DNA of 64,000 nt from Eleginops maclovinus. Lineage: Eukaryota; Chordata; Actinopteri; Perciformes; Eleginopidae. The translations under genes were made by a program, and so were the position numbers. Under the pieces are notes generated by a model. The model saw only the letters and a program-made list of their open reading frames with translations, searched no databases and had not been told where the DNA came from. The stretch lies in contig NC_086354.1 of assembly GCF_036324505.1 (NCBI RefSeq), positions 21,514,707 to 21,578,706 on the forward strand, in the 5' to 3' direction. Shown here piece after piece: positions 1 through 15,148 of this stretch; within the stretch, counting starts at the first letter, position 1, and every line of letters begins with the position of its first letter.

Positions 1-596
1 CGTCTCTATCTGTGGTGGATTCCTCAGTTAGATCCCCTGGTGCCTATTTCTCTCATGCTCTTCTCGTTCTTCCAGCATGCATTTAAAGTCTTTTCTACAG
101 CAATGTTCTTATCTGAATCTGTCAGCAACAAGATCTTGTTGCTCAAACTTGTCTCTGACGTACAAAGTCAATCACAAATATTTAGTGATGTCTTGGATTT
201 AATGAAGCTAGTTAGTCACTTTAGGTAATTTCCGGTAAAGACTAATAAACTATGAGCAGGATTTAGGAAGTATTGATTCAATCTTAATGCCGTAATTGTA
301 AGTAATTTCAGAACTGGTTAAACTCATCACTGTCAATCTTGTATTTTGGAACAAGTACAATACAGAGAATACAGTTCCTTATCAAGATGATACAAAATCT
401 TCACACAATCTTCATACCTCCATGTTTTAAAACCGGCTAAACACAGAGAAACCTTCTATCTTCATCAGATAACTCAAACACTAACCTTCTCAGAGAATGT
501 CAGACCTTTCTGAGTGAAGGAAACACAGAGAGGACGGGTGAATTTTGAGTCTTTCATTCCTCTTTACTGACCCTCCTCCTCCTCCTCTTCTCTCAG
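1..596 (+). other. nectin4: Intron upstream of the first visible nectin4 exon
   Basis: AT-rich non-coding sequence ending in a pyrimidine tract and AG at 595-596, the acceptor of the 597-875 exon. No exon-like open frame with splice signals was seen here. Confidence 0.6.
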
Positions 597-3500
597 TTTT
601 ACCCATCTCCTCCCTGGACCCGGTGCTGCTGGTGGAGGGTCAGTCTTTCCGCGTCGCCGCCTCCTGTCGAGCCGTGGGCCGCCCGCCCCCCCGCCTCACC
701 TGGGACACCGATCTGCCGGGACAGTTCCAGGAGCGAAGCCAGGAGGGCGGGTCCGTGTCCAGCTACTACTCCCTGCACCCGCTGCGCAGCATGAACGGGA
801 AGAAGCTGGACTGCCTGGTGTGGCACCCCGGCCTGGAGCAGCCGCGTCGGATCTCCTACAGCCTGGTGGTGCAGTGTGAGTACAGCTGGTAGTGATGCTG
901 TGTTTTAAACCCAGAAAGTAGACCAACAAACTAGTTTTCAGTATCAATATTTTTTTAGCAATGATAAAAAACAATATATATTATCTTTGGTGTTATAATT
1001 GTAGTTACATTTGCACATTTTTACCTTAAGTTCTTGTTTTTTTGTTAAATATTTTAATTTCATTTTTATCTTATTTATTTTTGATTGTTTGAAAGTATTT
1101 AATTTACTTTATGTTTTTATTCATTTTTCGTTGAATTAGACTTTTTTCTTCTTTTTTAATTCTCAAATGATGTAACTCTCAAACAAAACCCAATTTCCCC
1201 TCTTCGATAAATAAAGTATTCTGATTCTGACTCTGAACAATTATGCGTAATTACAGTTTTAACTTTATATTATCTACAAGGTAGAGCTTATCTGAGGGCA
1301 GAAATAATCTGTTTCACATCAGTAGACACTTCAAAAGACACTTTATTTTTCTGAATGTGTTGTAATCATATCATAGTGTGCTGTTTTGTAGTTGGTATGC
1401 AGGAAATGAAACTACATTTAAAAAATGCAGTTCTCCCACAGATGGATAACAATCGAAAAAATGAGACAAAAGAGAATGTGAGCTTTCTCGCCAGCATCCA
1501 CAGTTTGTTGAAATGCTTTTCTGCAGACGTGACAAGCTCCATTATTTCCTGAAACCAAACAGCACAATCTAAAAAAATAGTGCACATCATGACCACCTGA
1601 GTGTACTGAATTGTGTCTGATTTTCAGTGAAAAATACTCAAAATCTGCTGATGATTACTCTAATATGTAATAACATGGGCTTTGCTTTTGTCTCTTCTAA
1701 GGAAATATGGCAAACTCCGGCAACAACAAGTGAAACTAATAAGATAAATCATATTTATTTTTGGATGGAATGTGTTATGGCTCTCCAGTGTGGTCACCAT
1801 GTCCCTCTCTCCTCTTTTACTATTTGCTTTTATTTTATATGTGGATGTTTGTTTATTTGAAAGCTGCCTACTTGACCAGGTCTCCCTGGAGGTAGACATC
1901 TTGCATTTAATTTGGACCTTCTTGGCTAAAGGATGAATAAATCCAAAATAAAACAATTGGTTAATGAAGGTGTGTCCGTGAGGAAGTCACACCAGAGCCG
2001 TGGGAACACATCGATAAAATGCAGCAGTTATTCATTAATATTTTTTTCCAGCTGCAGCTGTGCTTTACCTGCAATAACATGTCAACACAGTTGCAGTGCG
2101 GAGTATCTATTACAGTCAAACTGAAAGAAGAAAAAAGGCTGTGATGTTGTTCATCATGACTTAATAGGGTTAGCAGTTTGCAGGATTTCCAAAATGAGCC
2201 AACTTCGATCTTGTTTCAACTTGAATAGACGACTAAGACACTTTCCTAACCGAATGACTAAGTCAACATTGCTATGCTCTAAATCCATACTACAAACAAA
2301 GGAATCCTCACTGTATACCGTGTTTTAATGCAGCTAGTCTTTAAGAATGTAAGTGCATGTTATATTACTTTCACTTCTATTTACTTAATCACATGAAATC
2401 TGATTCAATATCCAAACATATAATCAGATAACTAGCAGCTCAGATTAGAAAAGTAGCAGTTATCACAATATTTAAATATCAATTCTCCTTCCTTTTGTAC
2501 ATTTTGGGTATTCCTCATTTTGTCACGTCTCAATTGGAAACACTTGTGAATCTGCTCTGAATAAGTATATAGTATTAACTCAGGACTCAACCTTCTCTCC
2601 TGGGATATCAGCCAATTATTTGAGCTCTTCCTGCTAATGGCTAATTTAGGCAATGACACTTGTCCCTTTTTAGTTTCCCCGCAAGAGATATTTGTATAGC
2701 TTATCCCTTCTGTTGGGTACATAAAAAGGTGGCAGTGGACTTAACATTAGACAATATTGGTAGGTTGCTGGGAAAGTGTATGAGTAATGCTTCGTCCTGC
2801 AGAGGAGACACTAAAACTTTGGTTCCTTCAGGGCACAATCGCTCTTTGTGTAGAGAGGACTCGAGTATCTGACGACTTTAGACTTGACTTGATCAAAATC
2901 TGACTTTGCATTCAGACTTGTGTCTCCACTTGGACATCAATGTTTTGACTTGGAATGATTTAATCCCAAATAACAAAAAGCTCTTTATTTAAATTGTTTT
3001 TCCCAACGATGGATGAACAATACTTAAATAAATCTGACAGCCAATCACATTGCCTGAGCAAGAAGGAAAAGATCCATGACAAGCAAACAGACATCCCATA
3101 ATACCTAAGGTTGTCACATTCACACGTAAAGAATCTAAGGTTGTCAGAAACATGCAAAACATTTGCTTCAGAAAATAAATTGTCACTGGAAGGACATACT
3201 GTACAAGAACACGCATACTTTAACTGTTAAAACTGTCAGAAAGGTGAAGCATAACGACTTCAGAAAACGTTCAGTACTCTGGAATTCCTTCCAAGCCTTG
3301 AGACTTTTTGGAGACTTGCAAAACATTGACTTTTGCCCCACTTCTGCAATCTTTCTTTCAGCATGAGGACGTGAAGTAATGCTGAAATAACAGCTTTTAA
3401 TCTGAGGCAACTTGGGATAAATAAAAACAAACATTTGAGTGGGTTTGATAGTTTGAAAAAAACGTTCTTTAAAGCTGCCCTATTTCACTTTTTGGACTGT

Positions 3501-4015
3501 TGTTCAATTCCGTAACGTAGTGACATCACAAAGTAACACTCGTGCTTCTATTGGCTAGCGCTCCAATACATTATACGTGATAGGCTAAGGGGCGGGACAT
3601 CTCTAAGACCAGCTAACCAATAAGAGCAGACTGGGCTCTGGTTTCACACAGAGGGTGGACAGGCGGTAGGGGAAAATAAAGAGCTTTTTGAACATTAAAG
3701 CATGGAGACATGTCCCAGTAGAGACACTAAATACAAACAGGAAACCAGAAAATAAGCGTAATAGGGCCCATTTTTTATTTACCATCTCTGCTGACAGGTT
3801 TCTCTTTGCTCGAACATGCAGCATAAATGTAAACGTGTTGTGTTACTACATGCTTATGTCTGTGTTTCTTTATCAGACCCCCCAGATGCCGCCATCACCT
3901 CTACTACAGGGGACTGGTATGTGGGTATGAAGAACGCCGAGCTGACCTGCAGCGGCGGAGGATACCCCAAACCTCAGAACATCACCTGGACGTGGTACTG
4001 TCATCCTCCTGTCTG

Positions 4016-4086
<71 letters not shown>

Positions 4087-6798
4087 TGCACACATGCACA
4101 CATGCACATACACATTCACATACAGTTTATTGGTGTCTGGCTGTCTGACAATTACATGTTAATTCCCCCCACCGTGATGCTATCTGCACTGCTAAACTGC
4201 TCTTTACATGGCACTGGAATGTGTCTCCAAGCATATATAAGCCACTGCATACACACCGACTACACCCCCATTAACAACAATGAACTGTGCTTCAATCTGG
4301 AGGAGGGCGCCTTTTTATCCCGGCTCAATTCATCTCAGAATAAAAGCTACGGTGTCGTGTTGCGCAATTTGAAGGTAGAAAAAGAGCCAGGGAGATATTT
4401 TCACACGAGGGAGGGAGAGCGCGACACAGGGAAGAGCAGGAGACGCATGCTAAGCACTTAATCATGGTGCCATGCTTTAAATATCACTTTAATGCCTGGT
4501 AAAACACAGGGTCTGTACTTAAATTAGAGACACTGTACCAGCCATTACAGCTCCAACTGAATACACAATGATCAAATGTTGTGTGTGCTGAGTGAGAAAT
4601 ATTTCAGCCATGAAGCAATCTTGAAGTATTAAGATTATTCTGGATTAAAGCTTTTCAACCTCGCAGACCCATTGGCGCGATCATCCGTACAAACTCATTC
4701 TGTGTTTAAGCTCATCTTCCACTCTTCATACGTCATTATATTGGGAAATGTACTTTATTTTGGGGCTTTAGGTAAGAAGAGCAGTCCCACTCTTGTGTCG
4801 CTAACAGTAAATATGAAGCTTTTTAACTTGCATATGTTGAGCATAGTTTAGCATAAAGACTGGAAGTGGTTGGAAACTGATCTCCTTGCTCTGCATAAAT
4901 GTAACAATAAACACCAACCTGCATCGATGCCGTGATAACTCACTTGCAAAGATTGTGAGGCAGCACACAAAACAGATAAGAATCGTTCTGGATGTTGGAT
5001 TTCTCACTTTATCTGTATCACTTTCCAGCATCTCCTCTGTGTCAGATGCAATCTCCACCTGTGACTTTTTAAATAAAAGGGCTGGTTAGGAAAGCTAGGT
5101 GGGGTTTTTTGAGAAAAGAAATCTGAGCTGGTTCCAGTTTGGGGGGGGGCGCAGTGAAACCGAGCGCAACATGACCCCCTCAGTGGACCTGATCAGAAAC
5201 CGGCTCTCCATTATGTGGCCTGTGATGTTTTCAGCGGGGCTTGCTTAAATCCCTCAAACCTAGTATTTATTGGGTGCGTTCACATCAATGGGCGCCCGTT
5301 TTTAAGCCCGGCCGGTTTTGGTTCAGGTGCAGGTGGATTGGTGGTTACACTCTTTGGTGAACCTGATCCTGTGTAGTGATTATTTGTGCCAGTTTTTTTT
5401 TACAGAAGTAGATTAGGGCCACAACCCACATTGTGTTTCTCCTGTGGCCCTGATCCTCTTCCGTAGATATTAATGTTTTGTTCTCAACAACAATATTTGA
5501 AACTGGAATTCAAATTGAATTCACGCAAAATGAGTCACAGCTTTTGTTTCAAGCAGTGACTCAAAGGTTTCTGTTTTGTTTTGATTGATGGGTTTATCAC
5601 TGTGACTCATCATTGCCAATCAATAGTGACATTTTGCTCTGATTTGTTCACAGGAAAGGAGAAGCTTTGCCGGATGGGGTGTCCGAGGTTGGAGAAAAGC
5701 TGGTTTTTGGGCGGGCCCTGCACATGAATGACAGTGGGGTCTACAAGTGTGTGCTCAGGAACGAGGTGGCAGCAGGATCAGCCGAGTACACAGTAACAAT
5801 GACAGGTGAGTGCACTGCAGCTTTGTTAAAAGGTAAAATCACAACGGTTTTACAGGGGAAACTGTCCTGCTACTGTATGCTTCGCTGGTGTTTTAGAATA
5901 GGGAAATTGATCCATAAGTAAAGTTATAGGGGAAACATTTTGGGCTATTTTGATTCTAAAACATCCCTTCTTCCAGATTTTTTTTTCCAAATACACAATA
6001 AGGAGTTTATTTTAAATATACAATTAAATAAACAATTAAGATTTTTACATTGCATATGTTTAAAGGACCTTTAAAAAAAGATGATTTAACTATAAGATGT
6101 CACAAGTAAAACATTGCTTCATCCAATGTTTAGATTACTGATTTGAACTCGTATTAAACATAATGCCTGATTTGCACATTTTAACATAACTTAATCTAAG
6201 TGGTAAACTGCCAAAAACATCTGATAGTAAAAGTAAAAATAAATATACAAAGGAAATTCTCCTTTGCATTTGTAGTAATTGTGCACAATTGCTGCCCTCT
6301 AGCGGTGGATAGAGGGAATGAACAGATGCTCAAAGATTGAAACCAAACACATCACTGTATTTTTTCAATGTGTTTCATGTAAGATAAATTCATCATGTGT
6401 TCCTGTCCTTATCCTTCTTCCAGAGACATCTAAACGGCAGGGAGAGACCACCATCGACAACCTGCTTCTGATCATCATCGGGGCTTCAGCCGGAGCGTTA
6501 GTCCTGGTGCTGGTCATGGTCGTCCTGCTGGTCAACCGCTACCATCGACACAAAAACAAGAAGCTTGAGATAGAGCTCAACGAGAAAACGTAAGCTGAGC
6601 CACAAACTAAAATACTTTTATTTATTCTCTGTAGTCTGAGGAAAGATGTGATGTGATGTGAATATTGTTGTGGCAAACTGATGTTTAATCCTCCAAATGT
6701 GCTGCCTCTTTTTCCCCAGGGAGGAAATTCAAAGCTTCTCCAGACAAGCCTCCTTCAGGAGACTCAACTCTGTCAGCACAGACCCCAGACTGCAGGTA

Positions 6799-6851
<53 letters not shown>

Positions 6852-9204
6852 GGAAGGAGCCGCTGGCAGAACAGGCCAATGATTACAGGCTGCTGCAGCT
6901 TCAAACATCAACATGCAGTGTTCATACGTGTATTATTAATATCTCATCCTTGGTGACTCATTTTATTAATCAATAACTTTTCTTACCTTTATTTTTTTCC
7001 CCAGTCTGAAGATTACAGTTTGCTCCGAGTAGACAGCCGAATAAAAAGCAGTGACATTTCTCTGGTGAGTCCAACACTCTGAGACATTTCAGGACACTAC
7101 ACCCCGTCTTGCTAAAGGCCTCTCCCTTACCCATTGAATACACTGTTGAAGGCGGACCTCTCCTCATATTGCTCCGATCTGGTAGAACAAGCAATAATTT
7201 TATGGGAAACCCTGACCCTCCAGCTATTCATTTAGATTGTATATAAACAACATACTTTGCTTTCCAGACATTGCATAAATGAAGTATTATCCATCATGAA
7301 ACTGCACCCTATGCTCTCATAATGTGTGGAAGTGCCCAAGGTTTAAGGGTTTTGGAATAGGGTTTCTGATCAAACATACGGTCCAAAACGACTTCTGATT
7401 TACCAGAAGTCGTGTAACGCATTTATCTCAACTTATATAAATATGTGTTTTGTTTGATTCCAACATGGTTCAACTGTCACGAAACCTAATTTAAGGGGAA
7501 ATACATAGAGGAACACATATTCTAATTGGTTCTGCATTTACTTTATTTATGGCTGCTTCCTAATTGTGTGTCAAACTATGAATGGGCATTTGTAAGTATA
7601 TTGAACTACTTTATTTGTAACCCAATCCCCATAATCAAACTAAAAACCATTCAAAAATAAAAAGCACACATATTTTTAAGGTAATTCAGTATTCTGGATT
7701 TAATGGCAGTCCCAATCAGAGCCAGAATTTTCTTTTAAGGGGTTTTCCACTTGCTTCCTTTCCTCCATGATAACACACACTTTTTATTAAACGACATGAT
7801 TAATTAATAAAAGCAACCAATGATAAACATCTATAGTTTGGGTTCCCTCCCTTGCAGGAACGGCCCATCTACAGAGGCAGCCAGTCCACTCTGGGGGGAA
7901 AGTGGGGGCCTTCGGAGGTGGTGGAGGTGGACGAACTCGGACGTCCTGTTGTGTGGAACAACGGCCAGGAGAGCCTGAGAGGAGCGGAGCTGGAGGAGGA
8001 GGAGCGTATGAGGAGGGTGGAGTCGTACGTCAAGAACAGCAACATGTCGCTGGTATGTGTCAGCGCCTGAGAGATTACTTTAGAAAGTAATCAGTTTCGC
8101 TCGTGATGTGTCATACAGTATTGTGTTCTTTTACAGCCCAATTGGCATTAGCCCTGTCAGACATATTCGTAGACACAATGACTACTAATACAAATGTGGA
8201 AACACACAACCACAGACAAACTGCTTATTCAACTGCTGTGATTTAAAACAAATTATGAGTGAAACTAATTTGTCTGGTTAGCTCTGTGTGTTTTCAAATG
8301 ATCACCTTTTCTTTGATTTGGGTACAAATAGGATCAAATGTACGAGTAGGAAAGCATGTGGTCCAAACATCTGGACTAATTCAAGTGAATGCATCATAAC
8401 AGGATTAAGTCCTTATTGCTTCCTTGAATTTAAAGGAACAGAGTTGCATTCAATGATTCAAAGATCCAGATGGGCAGTGTTTAAGAAGTTAAGAACAACA
8501 ACAACAACAACAACAACAACACTAAACTGTTGAATACACAGTGCAGCATTAAGATCAGTCAGAAAATATCACAAATGATAAAACACTGATGGGGTCATTT
8601 CTTCTGCAGAGTTAGTACTTTTACTTTTGACAGTTTAATTACATTTTGGGGATACTAGTCAGATACTTTGACTGTTTAATAAAGGTCTTTAACTTGTAGT
8701 GGAGCTTTAAGTTGTGTATTTTAAGTGGAGTATCAGAATACTTCCCTCACCACCAGTGTTTTAAGCTCATTTTGTATGTTACATCTAAGCCCAAACAAGG
8801 ACTTTAGGATCTTGTAATATTTTCATTTATGAAAAGGGATAGCTGTAAATGTTATCTTCACCCAGACCTTTTACTATCAGAGAAATAGTAATGTGTTTCT
8901 ATGCTGTTTAAACCAGGACTCAGGTCTGCCCTCTTCCCTGGTTCCCTTGAAGGCCCAGCAGGATGAAGGCGTTGGGCCTATAAAGCCGGACACGGCCCTC
9001 CCCAGAGAGGGAGACTCTCCACAGGGAGTCAGAGAGGACTGGCCTCCCCCACCGGTAGCGGAGGGACACGATGAAGAGGTAGACAACAGCTCCTACCACA
9101 TCTCGGAGGCCCTCAACAATCACTTCTACTACAGAAACGGGGTCCTCAGGCCGAAGCCGCACTCCAACGCCATCCTGCTGCACCCCAGAGGACAGATCAT
9201 CTAG
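597..9204 (+). CDS. nectin4: Nectin-4, 5'-truncated by the window edge
   Basis: Single-pass immunoglobulin-superfamily adhesion receptor of adherens junctions. Exons read here: 597-875, 3877-3994, 5654-5805, 6424-6589, 6720-6795, 7005-7064, 7858-8052, 8917-9204 (TAG stop), about 443 residues in phase throughout. The first exon is a whole phase 1-1 Ig domain (VAASCRAVGRPPPRLTW ... KLDCLVWH). The next two exons together form a third Ig domain (AELTCSGGGYPKPQNITWTW ... SGVYKCVLRNE). Exon 6424-6589 holds the transmembrane helix (LLLIIIGASAGALVLVLVMV) followed by a basic stop-transfer NRYHRHKNKK. The cytoplasmic end NHFYYRNGVLRPKP...GQII resembles the C-terminus of nectin-4, and the hydrophobic last residues fit an afadin PDZ ligand. 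The signal peptide and V domain should lie left of base 1. Nectin family is near certain. The nectin-4 assignment rests on the tail and on arhgap30 lying nearby. Confidence 0.9.
1140..1240 (+). repeat. Retroposon 3' tail-like fragment
   Basis: The stretch ends in AATAAAGTATTCTGATTCTG-type sequence. That is a frequent 3' end of fish non-LTR retroposons. It lies in the nectin4 intron after exon 597-875. The family is not assigned, and only the tail is recognisable. Confidence 0.4.
3468..3775 (+). mobile_element. TTAA-type MITE, copy 1
   Basis: Begins TTTAAAGCTGCCCTATTT and ends AATAGGGCCCA. Its interior closely matches the copies at 19481 and 33213 in the segments about taacactcgtgcttctattgg, gataggctaa, gagcagactgggctctggtt and agctttttgaacattaaagc. 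It carries no transposase, so it is a non-autonomous DNA transposon remnant. It ends about 100 bases before the 3877 nectin4 exon. Confidence 0.65.
4019..4115 (+). repeat. (CA)n microsatellite
   Basis: About 30 CA units, then degenerate CACATG units. It starts 25 bases downstream of the splice donor of nectin4 exon 3877-3994. Confidence 0.95.
4741..4925 (+). repeat. Fish interspersed repeat fragment (unclassified)
   Basis: The core TTTAGCATAAAGACTGGAAG...GAAACTGATCTCCTTGCTCTG resembles a common teleost interspersed repeat with TTAGCATAAAGACTGGAAACAG. It is recognised from memory of fish genomes and not classified. It lies in a nectin4 intron. Confidence 0.4.
6800..6849 (+). repeat. (CA)n microsatellite at a splice donor
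   Basis: 25 CA units start immediately after the GTAGA donor of nectin4 exon 6720-6795, so the repeat occupies the intronic region just past the U1 site. Confidence 0.95.
8600..8760 (+). repeat. Decayed Tol2-like hAT fragment
   Basis: Runs of AGTACTTTTACTTTTGACAG, CAGATACTTTGACTG and AAGTGGAGTATCAGAATACT have the degenerate TACTTTTACT texture of fish Tol2-like non-autonomous hAT elements. It is intronic in nectin4, just before its last exon. Confidence 0.4.
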
Positions 9205-10100
9205 ACCACAAGACAGGTCATGAAAGGAGCCGGCATTCCTGCATCTAAAAGGACCTATTCTTTTTCAACGGGATGTTTGTTTTGTATACATTGACTGCAG
9301 GGGGTAATTAGCCCCAGGAAAGATCCAAACTTGAATATTTTGCCTCTGGCTTGTGAGTCGTTTATCCTTTTTATCCTAATTTTATGCCTTGGTAGTGAAA
9401 AGGACTGTGGGGGAAAAAAGAGAACGGGAATGGTATGCAGCTAACAGTTTGGCTGGCTGGGAATCAAACTGGGAAATCTCTGATCATGGAATTTTAGCCT
9501 AAGAGTTATGCATCCCAACCACCCGGCTATGTGTCGTCCAAATGATTAAACAATATTTGGGGCATTTGATGGCTTCATTAGGCTGGGAGAGACCGTAGGA
9601 AACAAGGGTAAGGTTCCTTAACAGACAAAAGTACAATGCTATGATGGATGATTGCCAGGGTGCCCCCATATTCAGTTGGAGAATTATGGACTGCATTTTT
9701 TTACTTTGTTAAACACAATACATGTAAATGAAAAATATAGTTTCTCCTTGAATGTGTAAGGAAGAAGATTCCTGTTACAAGAATGTTTACTGTTTTATCT
9801 GCAGGCCAAAAATCACCCAACCTCTGCTCTGGTGACTTGTACATTTGTAAATCCACAACAGGAGGGGGTCCCGATTTATCCTGTCGGTTTAAGGTGCCTA
9901 GTTTACATCGAAAACCTTCAGGGAGGAACATGTGGACAAGGACACCGTTTCTGAGCTCTAATACCTGGTCAAGAGTCAACTGTACTCAAAGCTTTGGTAT
10001 TTCAGCCTGGATGCACCTGATGTGTGTATGTAATATATGTATGTAAATAAGGAAGAGCTATAAGGAGATACTGTATAAATTTAAGTCATTAAAGCCAACT
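9205..10100 (+). other. nectin4: Probable nectin4 3' UTR
   Basis: Downstream of the nectin4 stop there is no further open frame with splice signals. An ATTAAA about 10087-10092 could be the polyadenylation signal. The minus-strand gene at 11174 faces this region, so the two transcripts converge. The exact 3' end is not determinable from sequence alone. Confidence 0.4.
9420..9680 (-). repeat. tRNA-derived SINE-like element
   Basis: On the minus strand an A-box-like AGCCGGGTGGTTGGGATGCA is followed by a B-box-like AGTTTGATTCCCAGCC. That is the pol III promoter layout of tRNA-derived SINEs. It does not fold as an intact tRNA, so it is not called a tRNA gene. It lies in the likely nectin4 3' UTR. 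Confidence 0.45.
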
Positions 10101-10682
10101 ACAAGAATGTCAAAAAGGGTGCAGACCTGAACTCGGTGACCTGGTGGAAGATGAACTTTTTGGATACAAGCAGCCAAATGGTTTCTTTAACCAGAAACAA
10201 CAAAGCTATGCTCTATCAACGTTGTGTCGGCACGTCAGCTGTTTTTATTTACCCTGTTTTCTATGAAACTGAAAAAGAGACATATAAATGTTAAAAGGTT
10301 TATTTGAAAAAGTACAGCGTATGAGTCGTTCTTTATTAAAACTTCAAACAGTTTAGCTTTTGGGACCTCAAACATGAGGAGAGAGGGATCATAGATCAGA
10401 TGCTGCAGTAACGTAGCATTTTATGAAACATATATTAGAGTTTAACATCCTCATTACTTCTGATAACTGAAATAATGTTCATGTTTAGATTTGCAATTTA
10501 ACGTGTTAAGATCTCTTAACTGGCTGGGTTTACAAAGAGAACACAAGTCCAATACTTAGTCCTTACACTCCAACCCTATGTCAAAGTTAAAATGTCTCAA
10601 AAAAAAAAGAAGAAGAAATGCACAGTAAAATCAGTCAGCTACATTACTCTTTAGTAATATAAAAAAGGGAATCGGTTAGTTC

Positions 10683-11155
10683 ATCTAGACCAGGGTGTCC
10701 AAACTACGGCCCGGGGGCCAAATGCGGCCTGCAGTGCAAGTTGAATCGGCCCTCAGCAAATTCTAAAATTATGATGCAATATGGCCCACAAATTAAACTT
10801 GTGCTTGTCTTATTTTGTACTTCTGAAATGTATATGTTCAAATATATTAATGAGCCCAATTTTCAAATAAATGTAGTCATTTAGAATTGTAAACATTTTA
10901 TAACTAATCTTAGTTGATAACAAAAAGCCCAATAACTTATTTCTATAACCAGCTTGAAATGTCAGACGGGATGTAGGTTGTTTTTTCCTTAAACCGTTTG
11001 AAAGTATTGCACATTATTCACCTACATTTGATTTGTTTTGCTAACTTATCATTTAACTTATGAAGCAATATTCACCTCTATAAGTGGCCCAGCTCTCCGT
11101 ATATTTTTCTGTATGTGGCCCTCGGTAAAAAAGTTTGGACTCCCCTGATCTAGAC
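10683..11155 (+). mobile_element. Non-autonomous hAT element with 8-bp target duplication
   Basis: Element 10691-11147 begins CAGGGTGTCCAAACTACGG and ends AAGTTTGGACTCCCCTG, giving imperfect terminal inverted repeats of about 16 bases. It is flanked by identical 8-bp copies of ATCTAGAC at 10683-10690 and 11148-11155. Eight-base target duplications and CAGGGGTGTCCAAACT-type ends are typical of Charlie/MER-like hAT elements. There is no transposase. It sits just downstream of the zf1 stop and is probably inside the zf1 3' UTR. Confidence 0.85.
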
Positions 11156-11173
11156 ACACATACATCTAGCTTT

Positions 11174-13222
<2,049 letters not shown>

Positions 13223-14640
13223 GTTGTTTCCCTCGCTGGTGACGAGACGTGTACACTAACTTTCAATGTGCGACAAATCACACGACAGTGACAACGTCCG
13301 TGGTTTACATTACTTCAATGTTTGAGACGAAAAACATGGAAGTGTGATACAATAGCAACAGGAAATGGAACTTTGTCATGTGATTGAAGATCTACGGCGT
13401 GGGTGGAAGGACAAAATGCCTTAACAGAAAATCGAAGGCTAAAAACAAACCGCACATTCGGGCTCCTCCGTACTCGTTTTGCAGGGAGACCCATTTAAGC
13501 ACCATATATTTATTAAAATGGTCTTATAATTATTGATGCATGACCATGTTCATCAATTCGAGGTTTGTCTTCATTCATTTATTCTACTGGGTAGCATAGC
13601 CTACATGTTGATTTATATGTCAAATAATTCAAGTGAAAAATATTTACAGTTCTCATTGTTTTATGCTAAGTCGCTATTTAGAGGAAATGGGCATCCATAA
13701 CAAACCATATATTGAAAACCTACTGAACACAGTAAATACAAGCTTTAAAACAACATATAATGTCGTTGTGTATGTATGTGTTTAAATCAGTTAACAACGG
13801 GGTAGACTCACTTAATCTTGTGGCAGAACACTGTTTGTGGGAACGACTGTCTGCTGTATCAGCTTGATGTGTGCATCAGTGCTGCTTAATTCTGTCCACT
13901 AGAGGATGCTCTATTTCCATGAGAACATATGTGACAGCTGAGGTCTGAAATCACCCGCCCTCAACCAAAACACACTATTAAGGCATTGGCCAATTCTCAT
14001 GCCAGTAATGTATTTATTGGCTAATAAAAAACCCAGATACTTTATAGTATTTTAGGTTCAATCTCAATTTGTGCAACACATTTAACCAGTGGCCATCTGC
14101 TAACATAAATCTTACAATAAAATAAAAACATTTCCCTTTAAGTTTCCAATCTGTTGCCCATCAAAGAGCTTTGGTGAGACACAATAAAGATGGAATCTAA
14201 AAATAGCCGTTACATCTGAGGTTGCATTCAGGAGCTGAAACTGTCAACTTTGCAAGAAGTTTGCATGAAAACTCAAGTGTATGAAGTAGGTTGAGTTACG
14301 TCATATGAGAAAAAATACTATTTAATGACTACATTTTAAAAATGAAAAATATTACTTTTGTGTTAAAATGTATGTTGCTGTATGCATCTTTGCATCCCTA
14401 TAAAGCACTGTTAACTGCAAGTATTAGAAGTGATGGACCACTAAAATGTGCAAATTGTAAAATAAATGTTATGTTAATGATTCTGTCGGGTGAATAATCT
14501 TTGTAAGTAAACTTCAAAAACCTCTCGTTTGAATTGAAATATTTACAACATGTTATTGTATTATTTTAAATACTCAATCTATATTATTGTTTTGTTATTT
14601 TAATGTATCAATATTATTATTATTGATAATATAATCATCA
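13223..14640. other. Divergent intergenic interval, zf1 to tesk2
   Basis: AT-rich non-coding sequence with no supported exon. It must carry the zf1 promoter at its left end and the tesk2 upstream region at its right end. No named element was recognised in it. Confidence 0.5.
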
Positions 14641-14685
14641 TTATTATAATTAACCGTTTAAGGAGTTTAACACGCCTGGCAATTG

Positions 14686-14721
14686 ATTGGTTAATCCACC
14701 TGCCAATCAAATGTGGGCGGG
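14686..14721 (+). promoter_or_regulatory. tesk2: Candidate tesk2 core promoter
   Basis: An inverted CCAAT (ATTGG, 14686-14690), a forward CCAAT (14703-14707) and a GC box (GGGCGGG, 14715-14721) cluster just upstream of a probable non-coding first exon ending at 15148 with the donor CAG|GTAAGT. No TATA box is visible. The arrangement fits a broadly expressed gene. The start site itself is not determinable. Confidence 0.5.
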
Positions 14722-14729
14722 TCCAGTGG

Positions 14730-15148
14730 GAGTTTACTCGGGTGAGAGCGAAGAGACTACGGAGCTGTCAAACAGCAACAATCGCCTGAAATATTATCCC
14801 GGGCGGTCCAACAAACATCGTACTTTGCTCTTTTGTGGAAACAAGGACGACAGAAGCAGAATTCGATATCGCCTTATGCATTAACTCTAAGGAAATGTTG
14901 ACTTTTAAACGGTTGGCCACGAAAAACTTCCTTTTGCTGTTTGTTGGTGGTTCTCAGGCTAATGTTTGTTAGCTCTTCGCTTAGCTCGAGTTTTGTTGAC
15001 AAACTAGCGTTCCTTGCTAGTTTCTGAGCAGCTGCGTTTCCAGCTTCAGGGGGTCGCTTGCCGACTTGTTTTTTGGAGTGCTGTAAAGTTGGGAAAGGCA
15101 TGGGTCCCATGAAGTGTTAATGCAAACATCTCCATGAAATGATAACAG
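14730..15148 (+). other. tesk2: Probable non-coding first exon of tesk2
   Basis: The sequence after the CCAAT/GC cluster ends in AACAG|GTAAGTCC at 15148/15149, a strong donor. The next plausible acceptor, before the coding start, is TTCTTTAG at 18213. The 5' limit is approximate. The exon contains upstream ATGs, so the main start depends on splicing to the exon with ATG 18491. Confidence 0.45.

Noticed and set aside
9420..9535. tRNA gene on the minus strand
   Set aside because: The A- and B-box-like sequences are present, but the stems of a cloverleaf do not pair. It fits a tRNA-derived SINE better.
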